Source of the DNA: Fodinibius sp. Rm-B-1B1-1
GTDB taxonomy: Bacteria > Bacteroidota > Rhodothermia > Balneolales > Balneolaceae
Direction: 5' to 3'
DNA: 64,000 nucleotides
NCBI RefSeq assembly: GCF_038594945.1
Contig: NZ_JBCFYD010000002.1
Location: 992,001-1,056,000 of the forward strand
Each line of letters begins with the position of its first letter. Within the stretch, counting starts at the first letter, position 1. Position numbers and translations under genes: made by a program. This document shows positions 49,696 through 59,126 of the stretch, piece by piece. The notes under the pieces are model-generated. The model ran no database searches, was not told the origin of the DNA, and saw only the letters and a program-made list of their open reading frames with translations.

Positions 49696-50208
49696 TCAGT
49701 TGTTTATTGCTTTTTTAATGAACCGTTCAAACTTCTCGTATTCAGCTCCCTGCTCCCAATTGGAAACGACTTTTCCTTCCTTATTTACAATTTTAGTAAA
49801 CGGTAATGCTCCACTCCAATCATTAGATAATTCTTCTATAAAAGGTTGATCTTTTCCCGTTTTAAAATAGGTCGTCCAATCCACGTTTTGTTCTTTCAAA
49901 AATTCCACTGCCCGGTCGCGCTGCGCAGGAAAATCTGCCGAAACAAAAATAACTTGCAGCTGATCCTGATATTTTTGCTTCAACTCTACAAGATATGGAA
50001 ATTCCTCAACGCATGGAGCACACCACGTGGCCCACACATTGACCAAGACTGCTTTATCTCCTTGGTACGAGTCAATAATCTCAGTTAACTCATTCCCGGA
50101 AACATCCTTAAGCAGTGGTTCGCTCCTATCAGTTTGGGCATAAACATCCACTGATGCCAGTATTAGCAACAATGATATACATATAAACCGGACCTTATTA
50201 AACAGCAT
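49696..50208 (-). CDS. TlpA-family thiol-disulfide oxidoreductase
   Basis: 170 residues, signal peptide to about residue 24, redox motif in VNVWATWCAPCVEEFPYL (WCAPC, about residue 59) and a cis-proline-type segment SGALPFTKIVNKEGKV. Periplasmic reductase or cytochrome-maturation-like protein. It precedes the redoxin gene, so the two may work as a pair. Confidence 0.88.
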   Translation of the reverse strand: MLFNKVRFICISLLLILASVDVYAQTDRSEPLLKDVSGNELTEIIDSYQGDKAVLVNVWATWCAPCVEEFPYLVELKQKYQDQLQVIFVSADFPAQRDRAVEFLKEQNVDWTTYFKTGKDQPFIEELSNDWSGALPFTKIVNKEGKVVSNWEQGAEYEKFERFIKKAINN

Positions 50209-50219
50209 AATTACGATAC

Positions 50220-50549
50220 TTAATTCATTAAATTATCGGTTGGATCCCAAAAATGTTTTTCGATATCAATCTGGTAATCATCAATAAACGTTAGCCCTTC
50301 CTGCTCGAGGCGTTCACGCATCGTATCATCCGGAAAATGGCTCCTGCCTGTAAGCTCACCATTTCTATTAACAACACGATGAGCCGGAATGTTCGATTCA
50401 GTCACGTTATTCAAAGCATAACCCACCATCCGTGCCCCTGAAGCAATCCCCAGATACCGAGCAATAGCACCGTAGGTTGTCACTTTACCACGGGGGATCT
50501 GTTTAACAACGTCATAAACACGCTCATAATAGTCTTCGGTCTTGCTCAT
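50220..50549 (-). CDS. Alkyltransferase-like (ATL) DNA-binding protein
   Basis: 109 residues, only the MGMT DNA-binding domain: VYDVVKQIPRGKVTTYGAIARYLG, then RMVGYALNNVTESNIPAHRVVNRNGELTGR. In true O6-alkylguanine transferases the motif is PCHRV with the acceptor cysteine; here it is PAHRV, so it cannot take the alkyl group. ATL proteins bind O6-alkylguanine and recruit nucleotide excision repair. Overlaps the DUF2520 gene by 4 bp. Confidence 0.88.
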   Translation of the reverse strand: MSKTEDYYERVYDVVKQIPRGKVTTYGAIARYLGIASGARMVGYALNNVTESNIPAHRVVNRNGELTGRSHFPDDTMRERLEQEGLTFIDDYQIDIEKHFWDPTDNLMN

Positions 50550-51412
50550 GCTAATACCTCCAACAAAGTCTGGGCTGTGGGGCTATCTATTTTTTGGGAT
50601 CTTTTTGCCAAGGCCACCGTTCGTTTTCCCAGGGTTTGATAGATAGTCATTAGTTCAGGTTGCCCTCGCAGTAATTCAATATGACGTTTTACGGTTTCAA
50701 TGTCACCCCGCTTAATAGGACCGGTAAGCGCATTTTCAAAAGACTGTTCCCCAATATTCCGAAGCGTAGTTGCAACCAGCGGAAGGAGTGCCTCCTTAGC
50801 TCTTTCCGGGGATAAACCACTTAAAGAAGCCGTATCGATAGCCGCTTCTAATAACGTATTCAAATAATTAGAGGCCATCACCGCTGCTGCATGCAAGTTC
50901 GATTTTTGATCAGCGGTAACTTCTAACGTCTGAGCCCCTAATTTCTGGGCAATATTCTCCAGGAGCGGAAAAACCGTCTTATCACCTTGCAGGGAAAAAT
51001 AAATATCTTGGAAAGCCTTAGCGTCAGATTGCTCCGTAAACGTCTGCAGTGGGTGAAAAGATGCTACCGAAGCTCCCTTTACACGCAGAGGGTGAAGCAG
51101 CTCTGCCGATTCATTTCCCGAACAGTGTACTATCGTGTAATCATTAAAATCACCGGAAAGCCTGCTTAGCTGTTGGGCTACCTCCTCTATCGCTCTATCT
51201 GTAACCGTTATAAAGATGAGATTCCCAAGCTGACCGATATTATCCGGTTGTTTACCATGGGTCAAAATACCGTACTCCACGGCAATATCTCGTGCTTTAT
51301 CAACCGTACGGTTAAAAATGCTTTTAATGGGGATATTAACTTCTGACAATGCCCGGACCAATGTTTGGCCCAATCCCCCTGTACCAATTAATGTAATCTC
51401 GGGCACTGGCAT
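50546..51412 (-). CDS. DUF2520/Rossmann-fold dehydrogenase-like protein
   Basis: 288 residues. N-terminal Rossmann domain with EITLIGTGGLGQTLVRAL (GxGxxG-like, about residues 5-22) and a C-terminal all-helical DUF2520 domain with SNLHAAAVMASNYLNTLLEAA (about 172-192). The family resembles ketopantoate or 6-phosphogluconate dehydrogenases; its substrate is unknown. Located in the PPTase operon. Confidence 0.85.
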   Translation of the reverse strand: MPVPEITLIGTGGLGQTLVRALSEVNIPIKSIFNRTVDKARDIAVEYGILTHGKQPDNIGQLGNLIFITVTDRAIEEVAQQLSRLSGDFNDYTIVHCSGNESAELLHPLRVKGASVASFHPLQTFTEQSDAKAFQDIYFSLQGDKTVFPLLENIAQKLGAQTLEVTADQKSNLHAAAVMASNYLNTLLEAAIDTASLSGLSPERAKEALLPLVATTLRNIGEQSFENALTGPIKRGDIETVKRHIELLRGQPELMTIYQTLGKRTVALAKRSQKIDSPTAQTLLEVLA

Positions 51413-51416
51413 AAAT

Positions 51417-52181
51417 TTAAGAAAAAACGACCTTCTGACGATCGGCGTAACCGGTTAACAAGCTACCCATATAATCATCATACTTGCCGCGTAAGAAATG
51501 AAGATCAAGCCCCCATTTATTAGCTACAATAATACCAGCGATAAAAGCAGTCGTCCCTTTAATTTTCGATTCTCCACTGTTAAGATAGTTCATGAGTCCC
51601 GATTCATTTTTATTTTCCACCATCTCAACAACATTCTCGAACTCCTTTTTGCGATCGTTATCCAGCTCACAACAGAATACCAATAACGCACTTCGAGAAG
51701 CCAGAACTTCTTCCAGCACATATCCAATTTCTTTAACAATGGCTGGATCGGGATCGGCAATTTGAACGCTCAACGCCTTAAAATCATCCGAAAGCGTTTG
51801 TAAAAACATGAGCTGCTGGAACAAACTGATATCCTTGTCAAAAGCTTCATCATGAATAAAGAAATCATCATCCTCATCGCAAAACTCATTGCGCATATAA
51901 TCATCAACGGGCACCTCTCCGATCGAGGTCTCAAAAGTGGCATTCGAAGCCATTGGAAGCTTTTTATCAAGCTTTTCATCGTGGGACTCTACAACCACCA
52001 CCGTATCATAATTCGACATATCTACCCTGCTGTAAATATCGCAGGCACGTTCAAAATTGTTTTCATTAATCCGTTCCGGCGCAAACAACACCCTGATGTG
52101 ATCATTCGGTTCCACATGCTCTTTGCGGGCATTGTCAATTCCTTCCTGAATCTGTTCGCGAGAAAAGGAGGTAATATTCAT
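51417..52181 (-). CDS. Memo-like protein (AmmeMemoRadiSam system protein B fold), diverged
   Basis: 254 residues. The middle has the Memo-type order: NYDTVVVVESHDEKL (strand with the usual N-H turn altered), FETSIGEVPVDDYMRNEF, DEAFDKDISLFQQLMFLQTL and a later LLVFCCELDNDR. The canonical metal ligands of MEMO1 (PHAGY-type His, second His) are not present; one Cys remains. So it is a distant, probably metal-free relative. No AMMECR1 or radical SAM partner is adjacent. The assignment is moderate. Confidence 0.55.
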   Translation of the reverse strand: MNITSFSREQIQEGIDNARKEHVEPNDHIRVLFAPERINENNFERACDIYSRVDMSNYDTVVVVESHDEKLDKKLPMASNATFETSIGEVPVDDYMRNEFCDEDDDFFIHDEAFDKDISLFQQLMFLQTLSDDFKALSVQIADPDPAIVKEIGYVLEEVLASRSALLVFCCELDNDRKKEFENVVEMVENKNESGLMNYLNSGESKIKGTTAFIAGIIVANKWGLDLHFLRGKYDDYMGSLLTGYADRQKVVFS

Positions 52182-52202
52182 AAAAAGTTTTACTGCTATT
52201 TT

Positions 52203-52835
52203 TTATTTCTGATAGTAGGCTATTGCCAACCACTTATTTTTCAGTCTGAAACTACAAATTTTAGCACTTTTGTCATCATTTAATTCTGCAAAAAGTCTAC
52301 TGCTTTCCTTCCCGATTTGCACCTCGTTCATATTCATCCGAAGCCCCTTGCCTCGCAGTTTAATATAGGCTTCCTTGATCGTCCATAACTGAATAGCAGG
52401 CATCTTTGTAATCAACTCTTTTTCTTTGGGATGAGTAATACGCTGCTCAAGTCGTTCGGGCACTGTTCGATCTACCGGTTCCAAATCTACCCCAATGGGG
52501 TCGGCTTGTGTTAGTCCACAAAAAATGGAGTCATTCGTATGGGCAATGCTCACAAAGTATATCTGGGATGAGGATCGTCCATAAGGTTGTCCCAACTCAT
52601 CTTTTAGAATTTCGAACTGCTGTTGCTCCCCCATTTCCTTAGCCATCTTTTTGAGAGCAACCCGAGAACTAACGAACTCTTGTTGGCGTTTCAGGTTACT
52701 ACATTCTTCAAGTTCTGCTTTTTCACTATCACCTAACTGGCTAATCGCTTCGGCAGAAACCGAACCAATTCTTGATAATGAAAAAGTACCTTCAAACGGC
52801 AGGGGATCTATTATTTCTGACAGGGGCTTGCTCAT
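52203..52835 (-). CDS. 4'-phosphopantetheinyl transferase (Sfp type)
   Basis: 210 residues, two pseudo-repeats. The magnesium/CoA site is in DPIGVDLEPVDR (about residues 110-121) and WTIKEAYIKLRGKGL (about 149-163), with SIAHTND (His contact) before. It loads the phosphopantetheine arm onto carrier proteins of fatty-acid, polyketide or peptide synthesis. First gene of the minus-strand operon. Confidence 0.88.
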   Translation of the reverse strand: MSKPLSEIIDPLPFEGTFSLSRIGSVSAEAISQLGDSEKAELEECSNLKRQQEFVSSRVALKKMAKEMGEQQQFEILKDELGQPYGRSSSQIYFVSIAHTNDSIFCGLTQADPIGVDLEPVDRTVPERLEQRITHPKEKELITKMPAIQLWTIKEAYIKLRGKGLRMNMNEVQIGKESSRLFAELNDDKSAKICSFRLKNKWLAIAYYQK

Positions 52836-52994
52836 CGGGTTGTTTATTGGTCCTCAGACACAGCTAAAACGTTATAATAATGCTTCTATAAACCTATGAA
52901 TTACAAAGGAGAAAAAAATCACAATTTTGTACTGAATTCTTTATTTTTGCGACTTGATAATCCTTAGCAAAAAAGAACTAAATATCATTTTCTC

Positions 52995-54527
52995 ATGAGC
53001 AATACTGAGTCCTCAGTAAGCGAACAACACGAAATACGTCTGGAAAAATTACAGGAACTACGGGAGATGGGTTACGAGCCCTACCCATATGACTTTGATG
53101 TAACCCATAAGAGTAAACAGATCCTGGAAAATCCCGAGTTGATCAAGAAGGACGACCAGGACGAAGATGATGTTGAAAAGGTCTCAGTAGCCGGACGTGT
53201 GATGACGCGACGCATTATGGGTGGCTCTACCTTCTTCAACCTGCAGGATTCAGAAGGAGAAATACAGGTATATATCCGAAAAAATGATGTCGGTAAAGAA
53301 GAGTATAACGAAGTCTTTAAGCGTCTGACTGATATTGGTGATATTGTCGGAATTAAAGGACATGTTTTTAAAACAGGTACCGGCGAAACCACGGTTTATG
53401 CCAAAGAATTTGTTCTATTGAGCAAAACACTACGCCCCATTCCCCTCCCCAAAGAGGTTGAAGAAGATGGCGAAACCAAAGTGTATGATGCTTTTTCGGA
53501 TAAGGAACAGCGATATCGTCAGCGTTACTTGGATCTGATTGTCAATCCTGAAGTTCGTGACGTCTTTCAGAAGCGCACCGAAATGGTACAGGCAATGCGT
53601 AATTTCATGAACGATAAGGGCTATATGGAGGTTGAAACTCCAATCCTACAACCTATTTACGGAGGAGCATCGGCTGAGCCTTTTGTAACGCATCACAATG
53701 CGCTGGACATGAAACTCTACCTGCGTATTGCCAATGAGTTGTATCTAAAACGACTTATTGTAGGTGGATATGACGGCGTCTATGAATTCTCAAAAGATTT
53801 CCGCAACGAGGGACTTTCCCGTTTTCACAATCCGGAGTTTACCCAAGTTGAGCTTTACGTGGCTTATAAGGATTACAACTGGATGATGGAATTTGTGGAG
53901 AATATGATCGAAAATGTAGCCAAGGCAATGCACGGTTCTACCACCGTTACCGTTGGCGATAATGAGATTGATTTCTCTGCCCCCTGGCCTCGCATTCCGA
54001 TGTTCGAAGCTATTGAAAATGAAACAGGCAAAAACCTGTATGGCAAGAACTTAGAAGAACTTAAAAAAGCTGCGAAAGAACTCGATATCGAGCTTGAAGA
54101 TAGCTACGGCAAGGGCAAAATTATTGATGAAATTTTCGGGGAATATGTTGAGCCCAAGCTCATTCAGCCTACATTCATTACGGATTACCCCATTGAAATG
54201 AGTCCGCTTGCCAAGAAGCACCGCGAAAAAGAGGGACTCGTCGAACGCTTTGAATGTATCTGTAATGGAAAAGAGATCGCCAATGCATTTTCTGAACTCA
54301 ATGACCCTGTAGATCAGCGCAAACGATTTGAAGAACAGGCACGACTACGAGCACAAGGTGATGAAGAGGCCATGACCATCGACGAGGACTTCCTGCAAGC
54401 ACTTGAATATGGTATGCCTCCAACGGCAGGGCTTGGCATCGGTATCGACCGACTTTCCATGATCATGACCGACTCTGATTCCATTCGTGACGTCTTATTC
54501 TTCCCACAAATGAAGCCAGAGAAGTAG
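52995..54527 (+). CDS. lysS: Lysyl-tRNA synthetase, class II
   Basis: 510 residues, full length. OB-fold anticodon-binding domain (about 60-160: [35 protein letters not shown]), motif 1 around [26 protein letters not shown], motif 2 [20 protein letters not shown] (about 265-284) and motif 3 [13 protein letters not shown] (about 479-491). Charges tRNA-Lys. A -7-like box TATTTTTG lies at 52942-52949. Confidence 0.96.
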   Translation: MSNTESSVSEQHEIRLEKLQELREMGYEPYPYDFDVTHKSKQILENPELIKKDDQDEDDVEKVSVAGRVMTRRIMGGSTFFNLQDSEGEIQVYIRKNDVGKEEYNEVFKRLTDIGDIVGIKGHVFKTGTGETTVYAKEFVLLSKTLRPIPLPKEVEEDGETKVYDAFSDKEQRYRQRYLDLIVNPEVRDVFQKRTEMVQAMRNFMNDKGYMEVETPILQPIYGGASAEPFVTHHNALDMKLYLRIANELYLKRLIVGGYDGVYEFSKDFRNEGLSRFHNPEFTQVELYVAYKDYNWMMEFVENMIENVAKAMHGSTTVTVGDNEIDFSAPWPRIPMFEAIENETGKNLYGKNLEELKKAAKELDIELEDSYGKGKIIDEIFGEYVEPKLIQPTFITDYPIEMSPLAKKHREKEGLVERFECICNGKEIANAFSELNDPVDQRKRFEEQARLRAQGDEEAMTIDEDFLQALEYGMPPTAGLGIGIDRLSMIMTDSDSIRDVLFFPQMKPEK

Positions 54528-54533
54528 TACATA

Positions 54534-54600
54534 GTTATTCGTTATTGGTTATTGGGGCATCAATCAGCCATCAATAGCCAATAACCAAATAACTAATAAC
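54534..54600 (+). repeat. Imperfect inverted repeat between lysS and the LolC-type gene
   Basis: GTTATTCGTTATTGG TTATTGG (54534-54555) faces CCAATAACC AAATAACTAATAAC (54578-54600) across 22 nt. Made of repeated GTTATT units. It could be a transcript hairpin that acts as a weak terminator or stabiliser; no T run follows. Confidence 0.5.
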
Positions 54601-54620
54601 AGTTAACAAATAACAACCAG

Positions 54621-55847
54621 ATGAACTTCGAGTGGTATTTAGCCAAGCGCTATTTTAAAGGAAAGCGAAAAGGTTCGCGCTTTCTATCCTTTATCAAAAT
54701 TATGGCTATTACCGGTGTTGCGGTTGGTTCAGCGGGATTGCTAATTGCCTTGTCGGTGGTTCATGGCTTTAAATCCGTCATCGATAATAAAGTACTTGGC
54801 TTTGCCCCTCACGTTACTGTAACAACCTTTGGCGGCAATACCATTAATCGTGCCGATACTCTGCTGTCAGATTTAGAATCCTATCCTGAAATTGATCAGG
54901 CGCAGGCCGTCATTGATGGCCAAACCATGCTGCAAACCCCGGACGATGTTACCGGAACGCTCTTAAAAGGGGTGGACATCAACGGCGATGTAACGGAAAT
55001 CAGAAATTATATTAGCAAAGGCAGCTATGATCTTACAGCTGATAGCAGTGGACGTCCCGGCATTGTGATTGGATCAAAGCTGGCTAATACGCTTAATGCT
55101 GATATCAACTCGACGTTGACGGCTTATACCGTTGACGGACTCCCTTCTCCGCTCAGTTCTCCAGAGATCCAACAATTTCGACTAACGGGCATTTACCAAA
55201 CGGGCATCGGGCAGTTTGATGATGTCCTTGCCCTTACCTCGCGTGGACATATAGAAACATTGTTCCAACAATCGCCCGAAGAGGCTTCGATGATAGAAAT
55301 ACGGTTAAAAGATCGATCTAATATCGAAGCATTCGGTAAAAAACTGGATAGTGAACTCAGTTATCCCTATTTCGCGCAAACCATTTATGAACGCTACAGC
55401 AGTATATTTGCCTGGGTTGATCTCCAGGAAGAAACCATTCCCTTTGTAATAGCGGTAATGATTATCGTGGCAGCGTTTAACCTTATCGGCACTGTGTTGA
55501 TGATGGTTCTGGAACGAACGCGGGATATCGGTATCCTTAAAACCATTGGCGCCAGTGATAAAAGTATCCGGGGTGTCTTTTTGTTAGAGGGGTTATTTGT
55601 GGCCGTCGTTGGCTTATCAATTGGTATCATTCTTTCCCTTGTTTTTGCATGGCTCCAATCAACCTACCAACTTATCCCACTCTCCGAGCAAAACTACTAT
55701 ATGGCCTATGCTCCCGTTGAACCTCACATGATTGATTTCGTGCTGGTTACTGGTGTAACGCTTTTCCTATGTGCCTTGGCCTCGTGGCTGCCAGCACGTA
55801 TTGCAGCTAAAACTGACCCGCTTAAAGTGATTGCATACGGTCGATAA
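54621..55847 (+). CDS. LolC/LolE-type ABC transporter permease
   Basis: 408 residues. Four transmembrane helices (about residues 20-45, 275-300, 320-345 and 375-395) around a large periplasmic MacB-like domain. The opening FEWYLAKRYFKGKRKGSRFLSFIKIMAITGVAVGSAGLLIALSVVHGF and the ending RIAAKTDPLKVIAYGR are those of LolC/E. With a LolD ATPase it moves lipoproteins from the inner to the outer membrane; no LolD gene is adjacent (ftsE at 60.9 kb is a different group). Confidence 0.88.
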   Translation: MNFEWYLAKRYFKGKRKGSRFLSFIKIMAITGVAVGSAGLLIALSVVHGFKSVIDNKVLGFAPHVTVTTFGGNTINRADTLLSDLESYPEIDQAQAVIDGQTMLQTPDDVTGTLLKGVDINGDVTEIRNYISKGSYDLTADSSGRPGIVIGSKLANTLNADINSTLTAYTVDGLPSPLSSPEIQQFRLTGIYQTGIGQFDDVLALTSRGHIETLFQQSPEEASMIEIRLKDRSNIEAFGKKLDSELSYPYFAQTIYERYSSIFAWVDLQEETIPFVIAVMIIVAAFNLIGTVLMMVLERTRDIGILKTIGASDKSIRGVFLLEGLFVAVVGLSIGIILSLVFAWLQSTYQLIPLSEQNYYMAYAPVEPHMIDFVLVTGVTLFLCALASWLPARIAAKTDPLKVIAYGR

Positions 55848-55911
55848 ACCTTTTCCATTCCACAGCAGAGCAGCGGCATGAGAAGAGGCAAAGCCACTTT
55901 TACCTACTCCA

Positions 55912-57546
55912 TTACACCTGCATAACCCCCGTCTTAAACTCCTCAATCTCTGGATTGTGGTTCGCACATTTAATAGCGTGAGAAATGCGATCGCGCGTAT
56001 CAACAGGATTAATAATGCCATCCACCCATAAGCGTGCAGCAGCATATCGGACATCCGTCTGATGCTCGTACCGCTCACTGATCTCCTTCATAATCTCTTG
56101 CTCCTCCTCTTCGGTGATCTCCTTGCCCTTCTTTTCAAGCGCAGATACGCGAATTTGTGTCAACACTTTAGCAGCTTGTGTCCCACCCATCACCGCAATT
56201 TGCGCCGACGGCCAGGCGTACATAAAACGCGGATCGTAAGCACGTCCACACATGGCATAATTACCAGCCCCATAGCTATTACCAACAACAATGGTAATCT
56301 TGGGAACCGTACTGTTGGATACCGCATTCACCATTTTAGCACCGTCTTTGATGATGCCACCATGCTCAGCCCGCTTACCAATCATGAAACCGGATACATC
56401 CTGCAGAAAAACAATAGGAATTTTCTTCTGATTACAGTTCATAATAAAACGAGCAGCTTTATCAGCTGAATCAGAATAGATAACCCCGCCGACCTGCATT
56501 TCGCCCTGCTTAGTACGCGTAACCTTACGCTGATTGGCTACAATACCCACACTCCAACCGTCAACGCGAGCAAAGCCGGTAATAAGCGTCTGCCCATATC
56601 CTTTCTTAAACTCTGTAAAGGAATCCTCATCAACAATACATTCAAGCACCTTATTCATATCGTACGGCTTGGTACGATCATCGGGAAAGACGTCAAAAAT
56701 TTCGGTGGCATCGCGGGCTGGTGCAACAGCTTCTTTGCGATTGAACCCGGCTTTATCAAAGGGACCTAATTTATCTACTAAATCTCGAACGGTTGACAAA
56801 CACTCTTCATCATCCTCCACCTTATAGTCGGTAACACCGCTGATTTCGGTATGAGTAGTCGCCCCGCCAAGAGTTTCATTATCTACATCTTCACCAATGG
56901 CTGCTTTTACCAAATAGCTTCCAGCCAGAAAAACGCTTCCCGTTCCATCTACAATCAGCGCTTCGTCACTCATTATCGGTAAATAAGCACCACCGGCCAC
57001 ACAGCTACCCATAATAGCTGCTATTTGTGGGATGCCTTCGGCACTTAAGCGGGCGTTGTTTCGAAAGATGCGCCCGAAGTGGTCCTTATCGGGAAAAATC
57101 TCATCCTGCATAGGCAAGTAAACACCGGCTGAATCCACCAAATAAAGAATCGGCAGTTTGTTCTCGAGGGCAATTTCCTGGACACGCAAATTCTTCTTGG
57201 CCGTTATCGGAAACCAGGCGCCCGCTTTTACAGTGGCATCATTCGCAACGATCACACAATCGCGCCCAGATACGGTACCAATCCCCGTAACAACGCCACC
57301 AGATGGGCATCCACCCTCATCTTCATACATCTCATAGCCAGCCCACAATCCCAATTCATACAACTTTGTTCCCTCATCGATAAGCTGATCAATGCGTTCC
57401 CGGGCTGTAAGCTTACCTTTATTATGCTGTTTTTTAATTCGCTTTTCTCCACCTCCCTTCTTAATCTCTTCTTCTGTATTATTGATCTCTTCAATCAACG
57501 ATTTCAAGTCTTTTGGAGAAGCATCATTAGCATCTTGGGAACTCAT
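55912..57546 (-). CDS. Acyl-CoA carboxylase, carboxyltransferase (beta) subunit
   Basis: 544 residues, the usual length of MccB/PccB-type subunits. It carries GKLTARERIDQLIDEGTKLYELGLWAGY and the acyl-CoA and carboxybiotin pockets in GSCVAGGAYLPIMSDEALIVDGTGSVFLAGSYLVKAAIGE. The C-terminal half has FLQDVSGFMIGKRAEHGGIIKDGAKMVNAVSN and SYGAGNYAMCGRAYDPRFMYAWPSAQIAVMGG. Closest in pattern to methylcrotonyl-CoA carboxylase. The biotin-carrying alpha subunit is not in the window. Confidence 0.92.
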   Translation of the reverse strand: MSSQDANDASPKDLKSLIEEINNTEEEIKKGGGEKRIKKQHNKGKLTARERIDQLIDEGTKLYELGLWAGYEMYEDEGGCPSGGVVTGIGTVSGRDCVIVANDATVKAGAWFPITAKKNLRVQEIALENKLPILYLVDSAGVYLPMQDEIFPDKDHFGRIFRNNARLSAEGIPQIAAIMGSCVAGGAYLPIMSDEALIVDGTGSVFLAGSYLVKAAIGEDVDNETLGGATTHTEISGVTDYKVEDDEECLSTVRDLVDKLGPFDKAGFNRKEAVAPARDATEIFDVFPDDRTKPYDMNKVLECIVDEDSFTEFKKGYGQTLITGFARVDGWSVGIVANQRKVTRTKQGEMQVGGVIYSDSADKAARFIMNCNQKKIPIVFLQDVSGFMIGKRAEHGGIIKDGAKMVNAVSNSTVPKITIVVGNSYGAGNYAMCGRAYDPRFMYAWPSAQIAVMGGTQAAKVLTQIRVSALEKKGKEITEEEEQEIMKEISERYEHQTDVRYAAARLWVDGIINPVDTRDRISHAIKCANHNPEIEEFKTGVMQV

Positions 57547-57706
57547 ATGATCAATCTATTATTTATAAGTAATAGTTGCGTTTCAAAAGCGTTTCAAAAA
57601 TAATGAATTTTAGCAATCACAAAAGCATTGATTTTACCTATTCCACTGAAAGTTCATTAATTTGTGCTTTTGGGATGTTAACTTACTTAATATAACCTAT
57701 TGGCTT

Positions 57707-59119
57707 GTGAATACGTTTAAAAAATACCTCTCATCAATACTACTTTTTCTGATCATTGTCGTTTTTTCTACGGATGTCTTTGCCCAACGCAATGTCAGCT
57801 ACCGAGATCTCGTAATGCGTCAGCAACAGTCCCAATCCAATTTTGAAATATTAACGTTACCGGGGAATGAAAATGAATTAGTTCAATTTGCCATCATATT
57901 TCATATTCCCTACAACACTCTCCCTTTCAAGAAAAACAGCGACCGGTCTTCTGAAAACAAATTTTACAGCAGTATGAACCTGATGTTGGAGGTTTTTAAG
58001 AAAGAAGATGCCAGCACTTCGGACTTGAAGAAAGAAGAGCTCTCTATACAAGGATTGGAACCCGCCGGGAGAGCATTTTGGGATGATACGGTATATGCCA
58101 AAGAGTATGACAGCACCCAATCTAACAGTAAATTCCTGAGTAGCTATATTAAGGTGAATTTAAAACCCGGCTCCTACAATTATGTATTACAAATGAAACA
58201 AGGCGATCAAGCAGAAAGTCGCATTTCACGGACACGTCAAATACAGATATCGCCCTACGACAAAAAAAAGGTGGGCAATATCTTGGTCAGCCCATTATTT
58301 AATGACGGAAATGATTCTGCTGAATTTATTCTCAATGCATCGGGCAATGCCGTAGAATATGCCAAGGATTTCTTTGCCATCGCATATCTGCCACAATATG
58401 ATGATAATGAAAATTATACGGTAGATATTACCAAGCTAAACACCTACCAACAAGATACTACGCGCCAAAATACGGTCTATTCTACAAAATTAACGACTGA
58501 TCAAGTAAAAACGAATGTACGTCCACAGCTGCAAAGAAAAAATGGCACCCCCTATTTAAATCTTACAGAAGTCGATAATGGTTATACCTATGCTATCCTT
58601 GAAATTCCCAATAGCCGTTTTCAAAATTCACTATACCGCATAGAAATTAAAGACGGTACCGGAAATATTATTGCCCGTGATTCCTATCGATCCCAGTGGA
58701 AAGATATGCCTACAAGTCTGCTGAATTTAGATGTAGCCATTGAGATGCTTCGTTTCATTGCGGATAAAAAAACGATACGTAAAATAGATAGCGGGTCTGC
58801 TGCAGAACGAGAGAAAAAGTTCAGAACTTTTTGGGAAGAACGCGACCCCACTCCTGATACTGAATTCAATGAACTGATGGCCGAGTATTACAATCGCATT
58901 GATTACGCCTATAATAATTTTTCCACTGAAAACACCATTGGATATAACAGTGATCGCGGTGAGGTCTATATTAAATTTGGTCCTCCACAAGATATAAATC
59001 GAAAATTTCCAACTTCTGGTGCAACCACCGAGGTGTGGACCTATCCCAACAGGGAATTTATATTTCGGGCTACAACTGGATTTGGTGACTTTAAACTTGT
59101 TTCGAAACAGTCAAGATAG
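57707..59119 (+). CDS. GWxTD-domain protein
   Basis: 470 residues from GTG 57707, which starts a signal peptide (VNTFKKYLSSILLFLIIVVFSTDVFAQ); no ATG is available. The C-terminal 110 residues contain the GWxTD domain: KKFRTFWEERDPTPDTEFNELMAEYYNRIDYAYNNF, then IGYNSDRGEVYIKFGPPQDI and EVWTYPNREFIF. The naming motif GWxTD reads GYNSD here. Secreted protein of unknown function, common in Bacteroidota and relatives. Starts an operon with pdxA (7-bp gap). Confidence 0.82.
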   Translation: MNTFKKYLSSILLFLIIVVFSTDVFAQRNVSYRDLVMRQQQSQSNFEILTLPGNENELVQFAIIFHIPYNTLPFKKNSDRSSENKFYSSMNLMLEVFKKEDASTSDLKKEELSIQGLEPAGRAFWDDTVYAKEYDSTQSNSKFLSSYIKVNLKPGSYNYVLQMKQGDQAESRISRTRQIQISPYDKKKVGNILVSPLFNDGNDSAEFILNASGNAVEYAKDFFAIAYLPQYDDNENYTVDITKLNTYQQDTTRQNTVYSTKLTTDQVKTNVRPQLQRKNGTPYLNLTEVDNGYTYAILEIPNSRFQNSLYRIEIKDGTGNIIARDSYRSQWKDMPTSLLNLDVAIEMLRFIADKKTIRKIDSGSAAEREKKFRTFWEERDPTPDTEFNELMAEYYNRIDYAYNNFSTENTIGYNSDRGEVYIKFGPPQDINRKFPTSGATTEVWTYPNREFIFRATTGFGDFKLVSKQSR

Positions 59120-59126
59120 CGTATTC

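Noticed and set aside
54534-54600. GTTATT-rich inverted repeat as an attC site
   Set aside because: It lacks R and L boxes in the right order and separates two ordinary housekeeping genes.
56062-56827. Frames on the + strand inside the carboxylase gene
   Set aside because: Antisense of a strongly conserved acyl-CoA carboxylase beta subunit.
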